DNA from: Amycolatopsis xylanica
GTDB taxonomy: Bacteria > Actinomycetota > Actinomycetes > Mycobacteriales > Pseudonocardiaceae
DNA length: 64,000 nt
Direction of reading: 5' to 3'
Assembly: GCF_900107045.1 (NCBI RefSeq)
Contig: NZ_FNON01000002.1
Location: 806,001-870,000 of the forward strand
The notes under the pieces are model-generated. The model saw nothing but the letters and a program-made list of their open reading frames with translations. It did no database searches and was not told where the DNA came from. Position numbers and translations under genes: made by a program. Positions 37,587-44,750 of this stretch are shown here, in pieces. The stretch's first letter is position 1. Each line of letters starts with the position of its first letter.

Positions 37587-38078
37587 TTAACGACTGCCAC
37601 CAAGGCCGGGAAGACCCCCGCGTACTGTCCGTACGCTTCTTGACGAACTTGCCGCGGGACGTGTCGGCGTAGTCTGCTGAGGTGGCTCCTCAACGTAGAC
37701 TTTCTGCGGCGGTGTCCCGCCCTCAGCAGACAGTGCCGGGGTTGCGGAGCTTGGACAGACCTCCACCGAATTCGGTAACTGATGCGAGTACAGCAACCCG
37801 GTTCGTCGGTTGGCGCGCGTGTGGACGCCACATTCGGGACAGCGCATGGGGACGGCGTCCAACCCACCCATCCCTCGTCGAACGTAAGGCGCATTTTCGT
37901 CCGCAGCCAGCACGGCAGTGTCCGAGGCCTGACACACGTCGTATGTACCTGGGCGCTTGTGACCATGGAGCACGCCGGTGCGACGATTCGCGCGGGTCTC
38001 AGCGCCACAATCAGGGCAGACGTAGCCTATGCTGTTCGGACCGTTCTTGTGTGAGGCCATACCTTCATAATCGACCAC
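37587..38078 (-). CDS. Small protein with two CPxCG...H zinc-finger repeats
   Basis: A 163-residue protein (GTG start at 38078; ATG at 38060 is an alternative). Two internal repeats share the pattern CPxCGxxTRANRRTGxLxxHxxP...VC: CPDCGAETRANRRTGVLHGH near residue 20 and CPECGVHTRANRRTGLLYSH near residue 80. Each supplies Cys-Cys-His-Cys ligands. The Pro/Ser/Arg tail is disordered. The start lies 3 bases after the stop of the TraB-like relic, so both were in one transfer operon. The conserved basic TRANRRTG suggests nucleic-acid binding. Confidence 0.65.
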   Translation of the reverse strand: MVDYEGMASHKNGPNSIGYVCPDCGAETRANRRTGVLHGHKRPGTYDVCQASDTAVLAADENAPYVRRGMGGLDAVPMRCPECGVHTRANRRTGLLYSHQLPNSVEVCPSSATPALSAEGGTPPQKVYVEEPPQQTTPTRPAASSSRSVRTVRGGLPGLGGSR

Positions 38079-38081
38079 CGG

Positions 38082-38785
38082 TCAAGTGCTGAGCAGGCTT
38101 CGGATCTGCGACGGCACTGCTCGGATGCACAGATATCCGGGGCTACCGCCTCGTGACCATTCGAATGAAGTGGTTTTGAGTAGGGCGACAAGTTCGACGA
38201 TCTGTTCGCGGGTCTTGGGGTCGATGTACTTAGTCAGGGGTTCGATCTCGGCGAACTCCAGCAGCTCCAGCAGCTCCAGCAGCTCCAGCAGCTCCAGCAG
38301 CTCCAGCAGCTCCAGCAGCTCCAGCAGCTCCAGCAGGATAGTCCCTCAAGAGGGGGATGGTGCGTACGTGCCCGACGAATTCCCCCTTGCGGATTCCTTC
38401 TCGTTCACCAGGTTGCCGAGGACCTCGACCGTGTCCTTCCCGGACACCGCGTAGCAGGAAAGCTCCCTGGCCGTAGGCGAGCGAGCTCCATATCCTTGGG
38501 GTCGATCCCGGACATACGCACCAGGCCCGAACGGATCGCCGGAGCCGCCGACCCGAGCGGACACCACATCAGGGAGTTCTTGCCCGCGCCCGAGGCACCG
38601 ACGGTGTGGCAGTACACGCCAAAGCCGAGCAGTGGGACTAGCCACTCGTTTCCGTACTCGGTCCGACCGGCCCAGACCTTGCGGAGGTCTACCGCGGATT
38701 GCCCTTCGGGAACTGCGGGGAGTGCACGAGCGCGGCGGATCGGCCGGTTGTGCAGATCACGCAGACGTTTCGTGTAGCTAATCAT
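38082..38785 (-). pseudogene. FtsK/TraB-like DNA translocase relic
   Basis: The first frame (from 38785) carries WAGRTEYGNEWLVPLLG and a P-loop TVGASGAGKNSLMW, then LVRMSGIDPKDMELA, matching the motif order of AICE TraB/FtsK proteins. A frameshift near 38465 moves reading to the next frame (LSCYAVSGKDTVEVLGNLVNE). An in-frame TGA stops it at 38346. The same frame then continues through nine LLE repeats (38256-38336) and FAEIEPLTKYIDPKTREQ, which fits the region after Walker B. N- and C-terminal parts are missing. Transfer function is lost. Confidence 0.72.
38256..38336. repeat. 9-bp microsatellite, nine perfect copies
   Basis: CTCCAGCAG repeated nine times without error (81 bp), reading (Leu-Leu-Glu)n on the minus strand inside the TraB relic, where homologs have a short hydrophobic Walker B strand ending in Asp-Glu. 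A unit of three codons can change number by slippage without shifting frame. Confidence 0.95.
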
Positions 38786-38924
38786 TTTGACGCAGAGATG
38801 AACTCCCGTTGAGACTGCAGAAATTCTATTTCCGGCAGACCAATAGAAGCTACGCTATGCAATGGAGATTCGTCGACTCAACCCTTATTGTCAGGCCCAC
38901 TTCCCTGAGCAAGGCTCTAATAAT

Positions 38925-39965
38925 TCATTCACTTTGGGGGCCATACTTGCCAAAAATTCCTTGAGGTAACGCCATTAAGTCGGGATTTGACTCACCAATG
39001 ATATGCAAATCGGCGTTTTTCCGAGTGGCGAACTCTAAGTGGATACTAACCTGCGCTCCGGCCTGTGCCTCACGGACGTGGTCTTCGCCTACCATCAATC
39101 CCAATAGTCGGCCCCATCGAGTAGATGCGTTATCTCCGCCTGCGACCAAAACATAGTCGTCGATTGCTATCGGCCTGTGCAGGGATTCTACCATGGCTAC
39201 TCGATTGTTCTTGTAGAGTCTCTTGATCTTGCCCAGGAGTGTGCTCGCTGGATTCTTGCTTGACGGAACGAGGAGAATTCCGACTAGACTAGAGACGAGA
39301 CCGAGGGAGACCGCCCTGATGTAGGCAACCTTATCGAGCAGGCGATCGTATGAGAGAATTTCATCGGGAATCGCTCTATGAGCCACCTCGTTGCGCCGCT
39401 CCACAAGGTCATCCAATTCTGACTTTAGAACCGCTGGAAGCGTGCTATTATTGATGTTACCCTTTACTGACATCCATTCTTTTACTGCATCCGAGTAACG
39501 AATCCTTTCGCCTAAATCTGGGACTGCCCAGCGAAATAGTCCACACAATGTGTCCCAGCGGATATTAGAGGTGTGATGGCCGATCACCTCAAGGCGCAGA
39601 TCAACATTCGGACTCGTGTCGTCGAGGCATGAGGCGAGACTTTTGGCAACATCCAAATGAGAGATTCCTTCAAATCTTCCGGATCCGAGATCCTTGCCCA
39701 GTAGATTTGAGGCATTCTGCACGTAGCTTTTCCGCAACGTCTGCATCTGATCAGCTGATAATCTAGCGGGATCGGCGAGTAGTCTTTCGCTAAACCTGAA
39801 TATCAGTCGTTCGGAGAAATTCTCAAAGGATGAATACAGTGCAGAAATACACGCAATGTACGCAAATCTTCTCTGGTCTAAAGTCTGCCTCTCATTGGAA
39901 CCACTTTCGAGGAATCGGCGAACTCGATCGAGGTCGACCGCTAGATCGTTGTACTCGACTATCAT
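38925..39965 (-). CDS. HEPN-domain protein (MAE_28990/RiboL-PSP-like), predicted RNase effector
   Basis: A 346-residue protein. The predicted helical HEPN region spans about 25-230 and ends with the catalytic motif in DDLVERRNEVAHRAIPDE: Arg191, Asn192 and His196 form the RNxxxH pattern of HEPN ribonucleases. The C-terminal ~100 residues (VLVAGGDNASTRWGRLLGL, then QVSIHLEFATRKNADLHI) look like a beta-rich separate domain. It starts 12 bp after the DUF262 stop, so they are co-translated. The exact HEPN subfamily is inferred from memory. It is probably the toxic arm of the operon. Confidence 0.8.
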   Translation of the reverse strand: MIVEYNDLAVDLDRVRRFLESGSNERQTLDQRRFAYIACISALYSSFENFSERLIFRFSERLLADPARLSADQMQTLRKSYVQNASNLLGKDLGSGRFEGISHLDVAKSLASCLDDTSPNVDLRLEVIGHHTSNIRWDTLCGLFRWAVPDLGERIRYSDAVKEWMSVKGNINNSTLPAVLKSELDDLVERRNEVAHRAIPDEILSYDRLLDKVAYIRAVSLGLVSSLVGILLVPSSKNPASTLLGKIKRLYKNNRVAMVESLHRPIAIDDYVLVAGGDNASTRWGRLLGLMVGEDHVREAQAGAQVSIHLEFATRKNADLHIIGESNPDLMALPQGIFGKYGPQSE

Positions 39966-39977
39966 CGTCGACTACCC

Positions 39978-41300
39978 CTATCTAGTCCTGGATGACTTCA
40001 ACGCTGCATTAAGCGCGTCCATCGCGTGTTTATTGCGGCGGCGCGCGTCCGAGGTATTAGTCTTCCGTCCGCCAAAGTCGACGCCATGTTTGGCATACAT
40101 ATCTGTCAGCGCGAACCGCACGGACTCCCGACTGGAGAGCAACAGCTCTTTCTGGGCTTCAGTAAGTACTGAGCTTGCGTACATGAGAGCATCAAAAGCA
40201 ATCTTACTGAACTGCCGATTACTGGCGCCTTTGAAGGCGTCGGCGCCACCTATTTTGTACCAAAATCGAAGATTAGAGAGGAATATCTCCTCGTAGCTTC
40301 TCAGCGTTCCAGCTGGAAACTTGTTCCCGCGAACCAAGAATTCGTCCAAAAATTCGGCTATCTTGTTCAGCCCCTGAGAGAATTTGTCAAGATGACGATA
40401 AGCGAAGAACCTTAAAACAAGCTCGACGTCTTCCATCGACTCGAACATCTTGCGCCCAGTCGGTGTGATCTTAACGCCCTCTGAATCCTCTCGGACTGAC
40501 ATAGCCTCCTGGTTGTCGTCGTCCTCAATGTCGCCTGCGGTTGACTCTTCCCGTGGCGGCAGGGACTCGAGGTCTCCTGGTGTTCCAAGCATTATGCGCA
40601 ACTCCGGCGTCTGGGATAGACGCAGGCAAAGGTCGTTGAGTGGTCCATCGTACACGGCATTACGTGTTTCCTGACCACTGAGTCTCACACCGCCAGAATT
40701 CAGTCGTTCGAATACTAGCTTCTTCAAAAAGGCAGCCTGTTCCTCGGTAGCCGCCGTTTCGTTCAACAAGATTATCGACGACAAGTACCTGCGGTCAATG
40801 CCGTCGCGAATCGAATGTGGCAGCGTGGAGTATCTTCTGCCGTGAAGTTCCGGCCAATGTTGTAGCCCTGTGAGCTCAAATTTATTCTGGTAAAAATCCA
40901 TTAGGGCCGTCAAACGCTGGCGTCCGTCCATCACTTCGAATCGAGCCAAGTCGTATTCATAAAGAAAAACAGGGGGAACGGGAACGTTCATCAGAAATGA
41001 CTCAATGAGCCTGGACTTTCGAACGTTGTCCCACCGGTGGCGGCGCTGATATTCAGGGTCGCGCTTATACTTTGGTTCAGTATGCCCAGCATCCGTCTCG
41101 AACGTTTCCGTAAACATGCCAAGGATTTGACTTAAAGGATACCGAGCTTGCTCGACTACAATACGGACACCTTCGCGCACGTAGCGCTTATTTAGTTCAG
41201 CGTCTCCGGCAGGAGGGGTCTCTTCGTGCTTCAATTCATCAATAGTTTCCCCAGGAAGCAGAGGAACTTCGACGTCTGTTTGGACTTTTCTAGCGTTCAC
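39978..41300 (-). CDS. DUF262 (GmrSD N-terminal-like) protein lacking a DUF1524 half
   Basis: A 440-residue protein with the DUF262 ParB/Srx-like fold: PEYQRRHRWD at 82-91, ESFLMNVPVPPVFLYE at about 100-115, and the signature MDGRQRLTAL at 124-133 (D-G-x-Q-R). In GmrSD, BrxU and SspE-like proteins this domain binds and hydrolyses NTP and senses modified DNA, usually joined to a DUF1524 HNH nuclease. No HNH motif is visible in the C-terminal half, which is helical and ends with a basic tail (GGRKTNTSDARRRNKH). Partner genes lie 46 bp upstream and 12 bp downstream. Confidence 0.93.
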   Translation of the reverse strand: MNARKVQTDVEVPLLPGETIDELKHEETPPAGDAELNKRYVREGVRIVVEQARYPLSQILGMFTETFETDAGHTEPKYKRDPEYQRRHRWDNVRKSRLIESFLMNVPVPPVFLYEYDLARFEVMDGRQRLTALMDFYQNKFELTGLQHWPELHGRRYSTLPHSIRDGIDRRYLSSIILLNETAATEEQAAFLKKLVFERLNSGGVRLSGQETRNAVYDGPLNDLCLRLSQTPELRIMLGTPGDLESLPPREESTAGDIEDDDNQEAMSVREDSEGVKITPTGRKMFESMEDVELVLRFFAYRHLDKFSQGLNKIAEFLDEFLVRGNKFPAGTLRSYEEIFLSNLRFWYKIGGADAFKGASNRQFSKIAFDALMYASSVLTEAQKELLLSSRESVRFALTDMYAKHGVDFGGRKTNTSDARRRNKHAMDALNAALKSSRTR

Positions 41301-41346
41301 TAGAGTCCCCCTCCGTTGTCATAACAGGATGACCTCTGCACTGCAG

Positions 41347-42477
41347 CTATTGGTTGAGCTCGGCAATAACGTCAACTTCGTCGATTGCTGAGCCTGCTTT
41401 GCCAAATTGCTCCGCTTGACGGGCCTGTTTGGGCGATATGCCTGCGGGATGTACGTCTTTGACAAGCCAGCCAGAGCCCGATAGCTGAATGGAACTGAGT
41501 ATCATTTCCTCTGGATCTGTTCGCGCTGAGGGCAGTGCGCCAAAGCGAATGGCAAGCCGGGCGCCTGGGTGACAACGGTCGGCAGTTGCAGTCCACACGT
41601 CGGCAAGCGCTTGAATGAATGCCTGCTGGTTAGGCTGTCGAGCGATCTGTCCAGCCGAGCCATAGGGAACCTCCGGTGGCCCGCCGAGAAACCATGATCG
41701 TAGCCACTGGTCTGATACGTAGGTTCGCATGCCGTAGTAAGGAGGGGAGGTGACCACCAAGTCAAACTTCTGGCGAAGACGTTGCAACGTATCAACAGAA
41801 TCACCCAAGTAAACACGGCCACTTTTAGCGACTGGCGCAGCCTTTAACAGGCGTTCCGCCCGTCTCCTGATGACGTCGAGGGTCGGGATTCGAACCGGAA
41901 GCAGACCGCGAGTTTTCCAAAATTTTACTGCATAAGCTGGCTTGGATGCGTACGTTCTAGGCATCTGGTTCGAAAGGTAGGATGGCAGTCCCTTATTTTG
42001 TGGTCCGTGAAGAATGCCCAGCATCACGGCGCGCAGCATCGCAGCTGTGGGCGTATTCAGACCTTGGAGACTAGCACGCAGCGCGAGTAGCTCTTGCAGT
42101 GTCTCCTCTTCGTAGCACCATTGCCAGAATTCACCTTCGGGGGCGATATTGTCTGTGCTCGAACGAAGAATCTTGTTCGCTAGTTCTACTACCGACGCGG
42201 CTGTAACATACGTTAACTTAGCCTGCGCGATAGCTGCAGCTACAGGATTGATATCGATCCCGACGGACGACAGGCCTTTAAGTCGGGCAGCATATAACGT
42301 GGTCCCTCGACCACAGAAGGGATCTAGAACACGAGTTGCGTCCGGCTTCTCGGCGAGCTGCTGAAGCGGGAATTCCAGTGGAAACATCGTGTAGTACGGA
42401 CAGATAGCATTAAGCCGTAGGACATCCTCCGGCCAAGATTGAGTACTAGCGTCCGCTGTTGCAGTCACGGTCGGCAT
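41347..42477 (-). CDS. DNA methyltransferase (amino-MTase)
   Basis: A 376-residue S-adenosylmethionine-dependent DNA methyltransferase of the N6-adenine/N4-cytosine type. Motif I LDPFCGRGTT is at 51-60, and the catalytic TSPPYYGM at 243-250. The order motif I then motif IV with ~180 residues between, including GLPSYLSNQMPRTYASKPAY, suggests the target-recognition part lies in between. No restriction enzyme is recognisable next to it; the DUF262 and HEPN genes take that place. It is first in the operon. Confidence 0.93.
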   Translation of the reverse strand: MPTVTATADASTQSWPEDVLRLNAICPYYTMFPLEFPLQQLAEKPDATRVLDPFCGRGTTLYAARLKGLSSVGIDINPVAAAIAQAKLTYVTAASVVELANKILRSSTDNIAPEGEFWQWCYEEETLQELLALRASLQGLNTPTAAMLRAVMLGILHGPQNKGLPSYLSNQMPRTYASKPAYAVKFWKTRGLLPVRIPTLDVIRRRAERLLKAAPVAKSGRVYLGDSVDTLQRLRQKFDLVVTSPPYYGMRTYVSDQWLRSWFLGGPPEVPYGSAGQIARQPNQQAFIQALADVWTATADRCHPGARLAIRFGALPSARTDPEEMILSSIQLSGSGWLVKDVHPAGISPKQARQAEQFGKAGSAIDEVDVIAELNQ

Positions 42478-42788
42478 TGTACAGGCGGCAATGCCCGACA
42501 GACAGGTAGCCGGGCTGCTCGCGGTGGCTTTGGACTCTGCCAGGCTCTCACGACGATAGTTAGTCTAGCAGTGTGGCGGCTCGCCCAGCTTGGCTCTATT
42601 GGGATCAAGTGCGCCAGCGGCGGCGACTACGTCACCACCCGTACGGCGGACCTCCCGATCGCGGCACGGAAGGCCTGCCGCTTCGGGCCGCCCCCACCGA
42701 ATCGGCCGTCAGTGCTGCGACCCCCGCTCACGGCGATCAGCTCATCGGCCTAGTTACGTCGACCCTGCCAGCTGGCAGGGTCGACTTC
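42478..42788. other. Non-coding interval of the element upstream of the methyltransferase
   Basis: About 310 bp without a convincing gene. It contains the minus-strand promoter region of the three-gene operon (AT-richer bases 42540-42570) and the 28-bp palindrome at 42758. Plus-strand frames here lack coding character. Confidence 0.5.
42758..42785. repeat. 28-bp perfect palindrome
   Basis: A perfect palindrome with half-site GTCGACCCTGCCAG and no spacer, about 280 bp upstream of the methyltransferase start and 340 bp from attR. It has no T-run on either side, so a terminator role is not obvious. It could be a binding site for an element-encoded DNA-processing or regulatory protein. Confidence 0.9.
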
Positions 42789-43202
42789 GTGTCAACATCC
42801 GACCGCGCCTCAGCCGAGGCCCACACCGCTGACGCGCTCCTGACTATCGAACAGGGTAAGCGCGCCGAACTGAACGCCTCCGACCCGGGCAGCTTCGCCA
42901 TCAGTGAAGCACTGTTGGCCGTCCTTCATCGGCACAAGGACATGCAAGACTCTGCGATCTCGCTCAATGACCTCCACAACGAGATGACCGCCCTGGGAAG
43001 CAAGGTCGCCGCAGGTCATGCCATCAACGTGCCATTCAGGCTGGCTAACCAAGGTCAACAGCAGACACCGCGAAACATCCCCGTCCGCAGGTCAGGGCCG
43101 CTTTCCAGCATGCTCACCCTGGTTCCCAAGCTGAATACGCGGGTTCGATTCCCGTCATCCGCTCTCTTGACAAAACCCCAGGTCAGCAGTTGTCCACTGT
43201 AG
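42789..43202 (+). CDS. Hypothetical small protein at the right end of the element
   Basis: From GTG 42789 (AGGG 8 bases upstream) an open frame gives an Ala-rich helical segment (ALLTIEQGKRAELNASDP; SEALLAVLHRHKDMQDSAIS; LHNEMTALGSKVAAGH), then runs through attR into the host terminator, where it stops at 43202. The end past ~43115 is a fusion product of integration. I recognise no family; it may be a remnant of an element gene. Confidence 0.35.
   Translation: MSTSDRASAEAHTADALLTIEQGKRAELNASDPGSFAISEALLAVLHRHKDMQDSAISLNDLHNEMTALGSKVAAGHAINVPFRLANQGQQQTPRNIPVRRSGPLSSMLTLVPKLNTRVRFPSSALLTKPQVSSCPL
43123..43164 (+). repeat. attR: 42-bp tRNA-Gly 3' half
   Basis: Perfect copy of 37267-37308, without the 5' half of the tRNA and without the CCA end. 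It marks the right border of the element and carries the displaced original tRNA end. Confidence 0.93.
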
Positions 43203-43220
43203 ACCTGGGGTTTTTGTTTT
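43172..43220 (+). terminator. Original tRNA-Gly terminator, beyond attR
   Basis: A 13-bp stem AAAACCCCAGGTC and complement followed by TTTTTGTTTT. It resembles the terminator at 37314 in stem core (CCCCAGGTC) and loop (GTTGTCCACT), showing both came from one ancestor. Confidence 0.87.
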
Positions 43221-43242
43221 CGAGACGCTGGAGGTGCACCGA

Positions 43243-44037
43243 GTGAAGGACTTGGCCGAGCTGCTCGCCATCGCACGCGAAGCCGTCGAGGTCGGCTACC
43301 GGCTCATCACCACGTCCGGCCCGGGCGTCGTCCGCGAGAAGGGCGACCGCGACCTGGTCACCGATCTGGATATCCAGGTGCAACAACACATCCGCGCCTA
43401 CCTCGAGCAGGCAACACCTGACATCGAGTTCCTCGGCGAAGAGGACGGTGGCGGCGAACTCGACCAGACCGCCGAGCGGATCTGGGTGCTCGACCCGATC
43501 GACGGCACCTCGAACTTCGCGCACGGCCTGCCGATTTGCGCGGTGTCACTCGCATTGGTCGAGCGAGGCGAATCCGTCGTCGGCGTGATCGCGGCGCCAT
43601 TCCTCGGACTCCGTTACCACGCCACGAAAGGCGGCGGGGCTTTCGTCAACGAGAAGCCGATGCGGGCCAGCTCGAACGACGACCTCGGGCGCGCGATCAT
43701 CGCGATCGGCGACTACGCGGTCGGCGACGGCGCGGCCGAGAAGAACGACTACCGCCGGTCGGTCAGTACGGCACTGGTGGAGAACGTCGAGCGTGTCCGG
43801 ATGATCGGTTCCGCGGCGATCGACCTGGTCTGGGTCGCGGAAGGACGCTTCGACGCGTGCGTGCTCTACTCCAACAAGCCATGGGACACGGCCGCCGGTG
43901 TCCTCATCGCCCGCGAAGCCGGCGCGATCGTGGCCGACACGGCCGGGGTTCCGCACGACTTCTCGTCCGGCACCACGGTCGCCGTCGCGCCGGGAATCGC
44001 TTCCGCGCTCTGGCCGCTGCTTCAAAAGAGGTCGTGA
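43243..44037 (+). CDS. Inositol monophosphatase family protein
   Basis: A 264-residue Mg-dependent phosphatase. Metal-site motifs are GEEDGGG (about 65), WVLDPIDGTSNFAHGLP (about 82) and the C-terminal NKPWDTAAGVLIAREAG. GTG 43243 is chosen because GGAGG lies 8 bases upstream; GTG 43234 is less likely. Substrates may be inositol phosphates or similar sugar phosphates. It lies directly after the element and ends within a hairpin shared with the convergent DHFR-like gene. Confidence 0.93.
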   Translation: MKDLAELLAIAREAVEVGYRLITTSGPGVVREKGDRDLVTDLDIQVQQHIRAYLEQATPDIEFLGEEDGGGELDQTAERIWVLDPIDGTSNFAHGLPICAVSLALVERGESVVGVIAAPFLGLRYHATKGGGAFVNEKPMRASSNDDLGRAIIAIGDYAVGDGAAEKNDYRRSVSTALVENVERVRMIGSAAIDLVWVAEGRFDACVLYSNKPWDTAAGVLIAREAGAIVADTAGVPHDFSSGTTVAVAPGIASALWPLLQKRS

Positions 44038-44077
44038 GTGTTTAGACCGGTTAGAACCGGCCGCATCACTCACGACC
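44030..44077. terminator. Compound inverted repeat between convergent genes
   Basis: Outer 11-bp stem GGTCGTGAGTG / CACTCACGACC encloses an inner CCGGTTAGAACCGG stem. It contains the IMPase stop and lies 13 bp from the DHFR-like gene stop, so it likely terminates both. Confidence 0.7.
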
Positions 44078-44089
44078 CCGAAGCAGTGT

Positions 44090-44671
44090 CTACTGTGGAC
44101 TGGGACGGTATGTGGTGATCGTGCCGCCGTGGCTGAACACGCGGGTGTCGACCGGCGTGAAGGGGCGCGCCCCGAGTTCGCCAGCGAAGACCGGGATGCC
44201 CGCGCCCGCCACCACCGGGTAGGTCTTGAAGATCAGCTCGTCGATCTCCGGCAGCAACGTCCCCGCGAGCTTTCCCCCGCCGCACAGCCAGATGTCGCCT
44301 TGGTCGTCGGAGGCTTTGAGTTCGCGGACCGCTGCGACGGGGTCGCCGGAGATCAGCTCGACGCCTGGGTCGGCGATCTCGCCAAGGGACGTCGAGAACA
44401 CGTACTGACGCAGGTGCGCGTACGGGCTCGCGATGCCCGCGTCGAGCGCGGGCTTGTAGGTGCCCCTGCCCATGAGGACGGCGGAGAAGCGCTTGTTCGG
44501 AACGCCCTCGAGGCCGATACCTGGGCGAATGTGGGTCGGCATGGTCTCGGGGAACTCGGCGCGGAGGTACTCGACCATGTCGGGCGCCTCCGGGTAGAAG
44601 TCGAACTCGCCGCCCGGGCCTGCGATCATGCCGTCGATCGAGACGGCGACGTAGTAGACGAGCTTGCGCAT
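44090..44671 (-). CDS. Dihydrofolate-reductase-like (RibD C-terminal fold) protein
   Basis: A 193-residue protein from Met at 44671 (MRKLVYYVAVSIDGMIAGPG). It shows the RibD_C/DHFR-like fold: SIDGMIAGP, VLMGRGTY, and the NADPH-site GDIWLCGGGKLAGTLLPEIDEL. These proteins are common beside TetR regulators; reductase activity is assumed, substrate unknown. It is divergent from the TetR gene at 44751 with a palindromic operator in between. Confidence 0.9.
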   Translation of the reverse strand: MRKLVYYVAVSIDGMIAGPGGEFDFYPEAPDMVEYLRAEFPETMPTHIRPGIGLEGVPNKRFSAVLMGRGTYKPALDAGIASPYAHLRQYVFSTSLGEIADPGVELISGDPVAAVRELKASDDQGDIWLCGGGKLAGTLLPEIDELIFKTYPVVAGAGIPVFAGELGARPFTPVDTRVFSHGGTITTYRPSPQ

Positions 44672-44699
44672 CCAGGCCCCCATGACCACTAAGGTTGTA

Positions 44700-44712
44700 G
44701 TACTTTAAGTAC
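44700..44712. promoter_or_regulatory. Operator candidate between DHFR-like and TetR genes
   Basis: GTACTT-T-AAGTAC is a perfect 6-bp inverted repeat in the 80-bp divergent promoter region, a likely TetR site. Confidence 0.6.
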
Positions 44713-44750
44713 GCAGAACGGTATCACTACACCTGGAGTGGTTTCAACCG

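Larger units (their letters stand above)
37267..43164. mobile_element. Degenerate tRNA-Gly-integrated element (AICE-like) with a defence-type operon
   Basis: A 5.9-kb segment between perfect 42-bp tRNA-derived repeats. From left to right it holds a terminator copy, a possible integrase tail, a two-finger zinc protein, a frameshifted FtsK/TraB-like transfer relic with a 9-bp microsatellite, and an operon of HEPN, DUF262 and methyltransferase genes on the minus strand. The genes at 38.9-42.5 kb are visibly AT-richer than the chromosome (many ATA, TTA and AGA-type codons), a sign of transfer. No intact integrase or replication gene is seen, so it is probably immobile on its own. Confidence 0.88.

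Noticed and set aside
38256..38336. CRISPR-like look of the repeated CTCCAGCAG block
   Set aside because: Unit is 9 bp with no spacers; it is a microsatellite inside a relic gene.
38086..38454. Plus-strand frame with a long poly-Ser run
   Set aside because: The Ser run is only the microsatellite read in the wrong direction; the opposite strand has the TraB-like homology.
41347..42477. Classic type II restriction-modification system
   Set aside because: No restriction endonuclease is recognisable beside the methyltransferase; neighbours are DUF262 and HEPN genes.
42573..42788. Plus-strand frame extending the right-end hypothetical gene upstream
   Set aside because: Arg/Pro-rich with no ribosome site and it runs through the 28-bp palindrome; the later GTG start is more credible.
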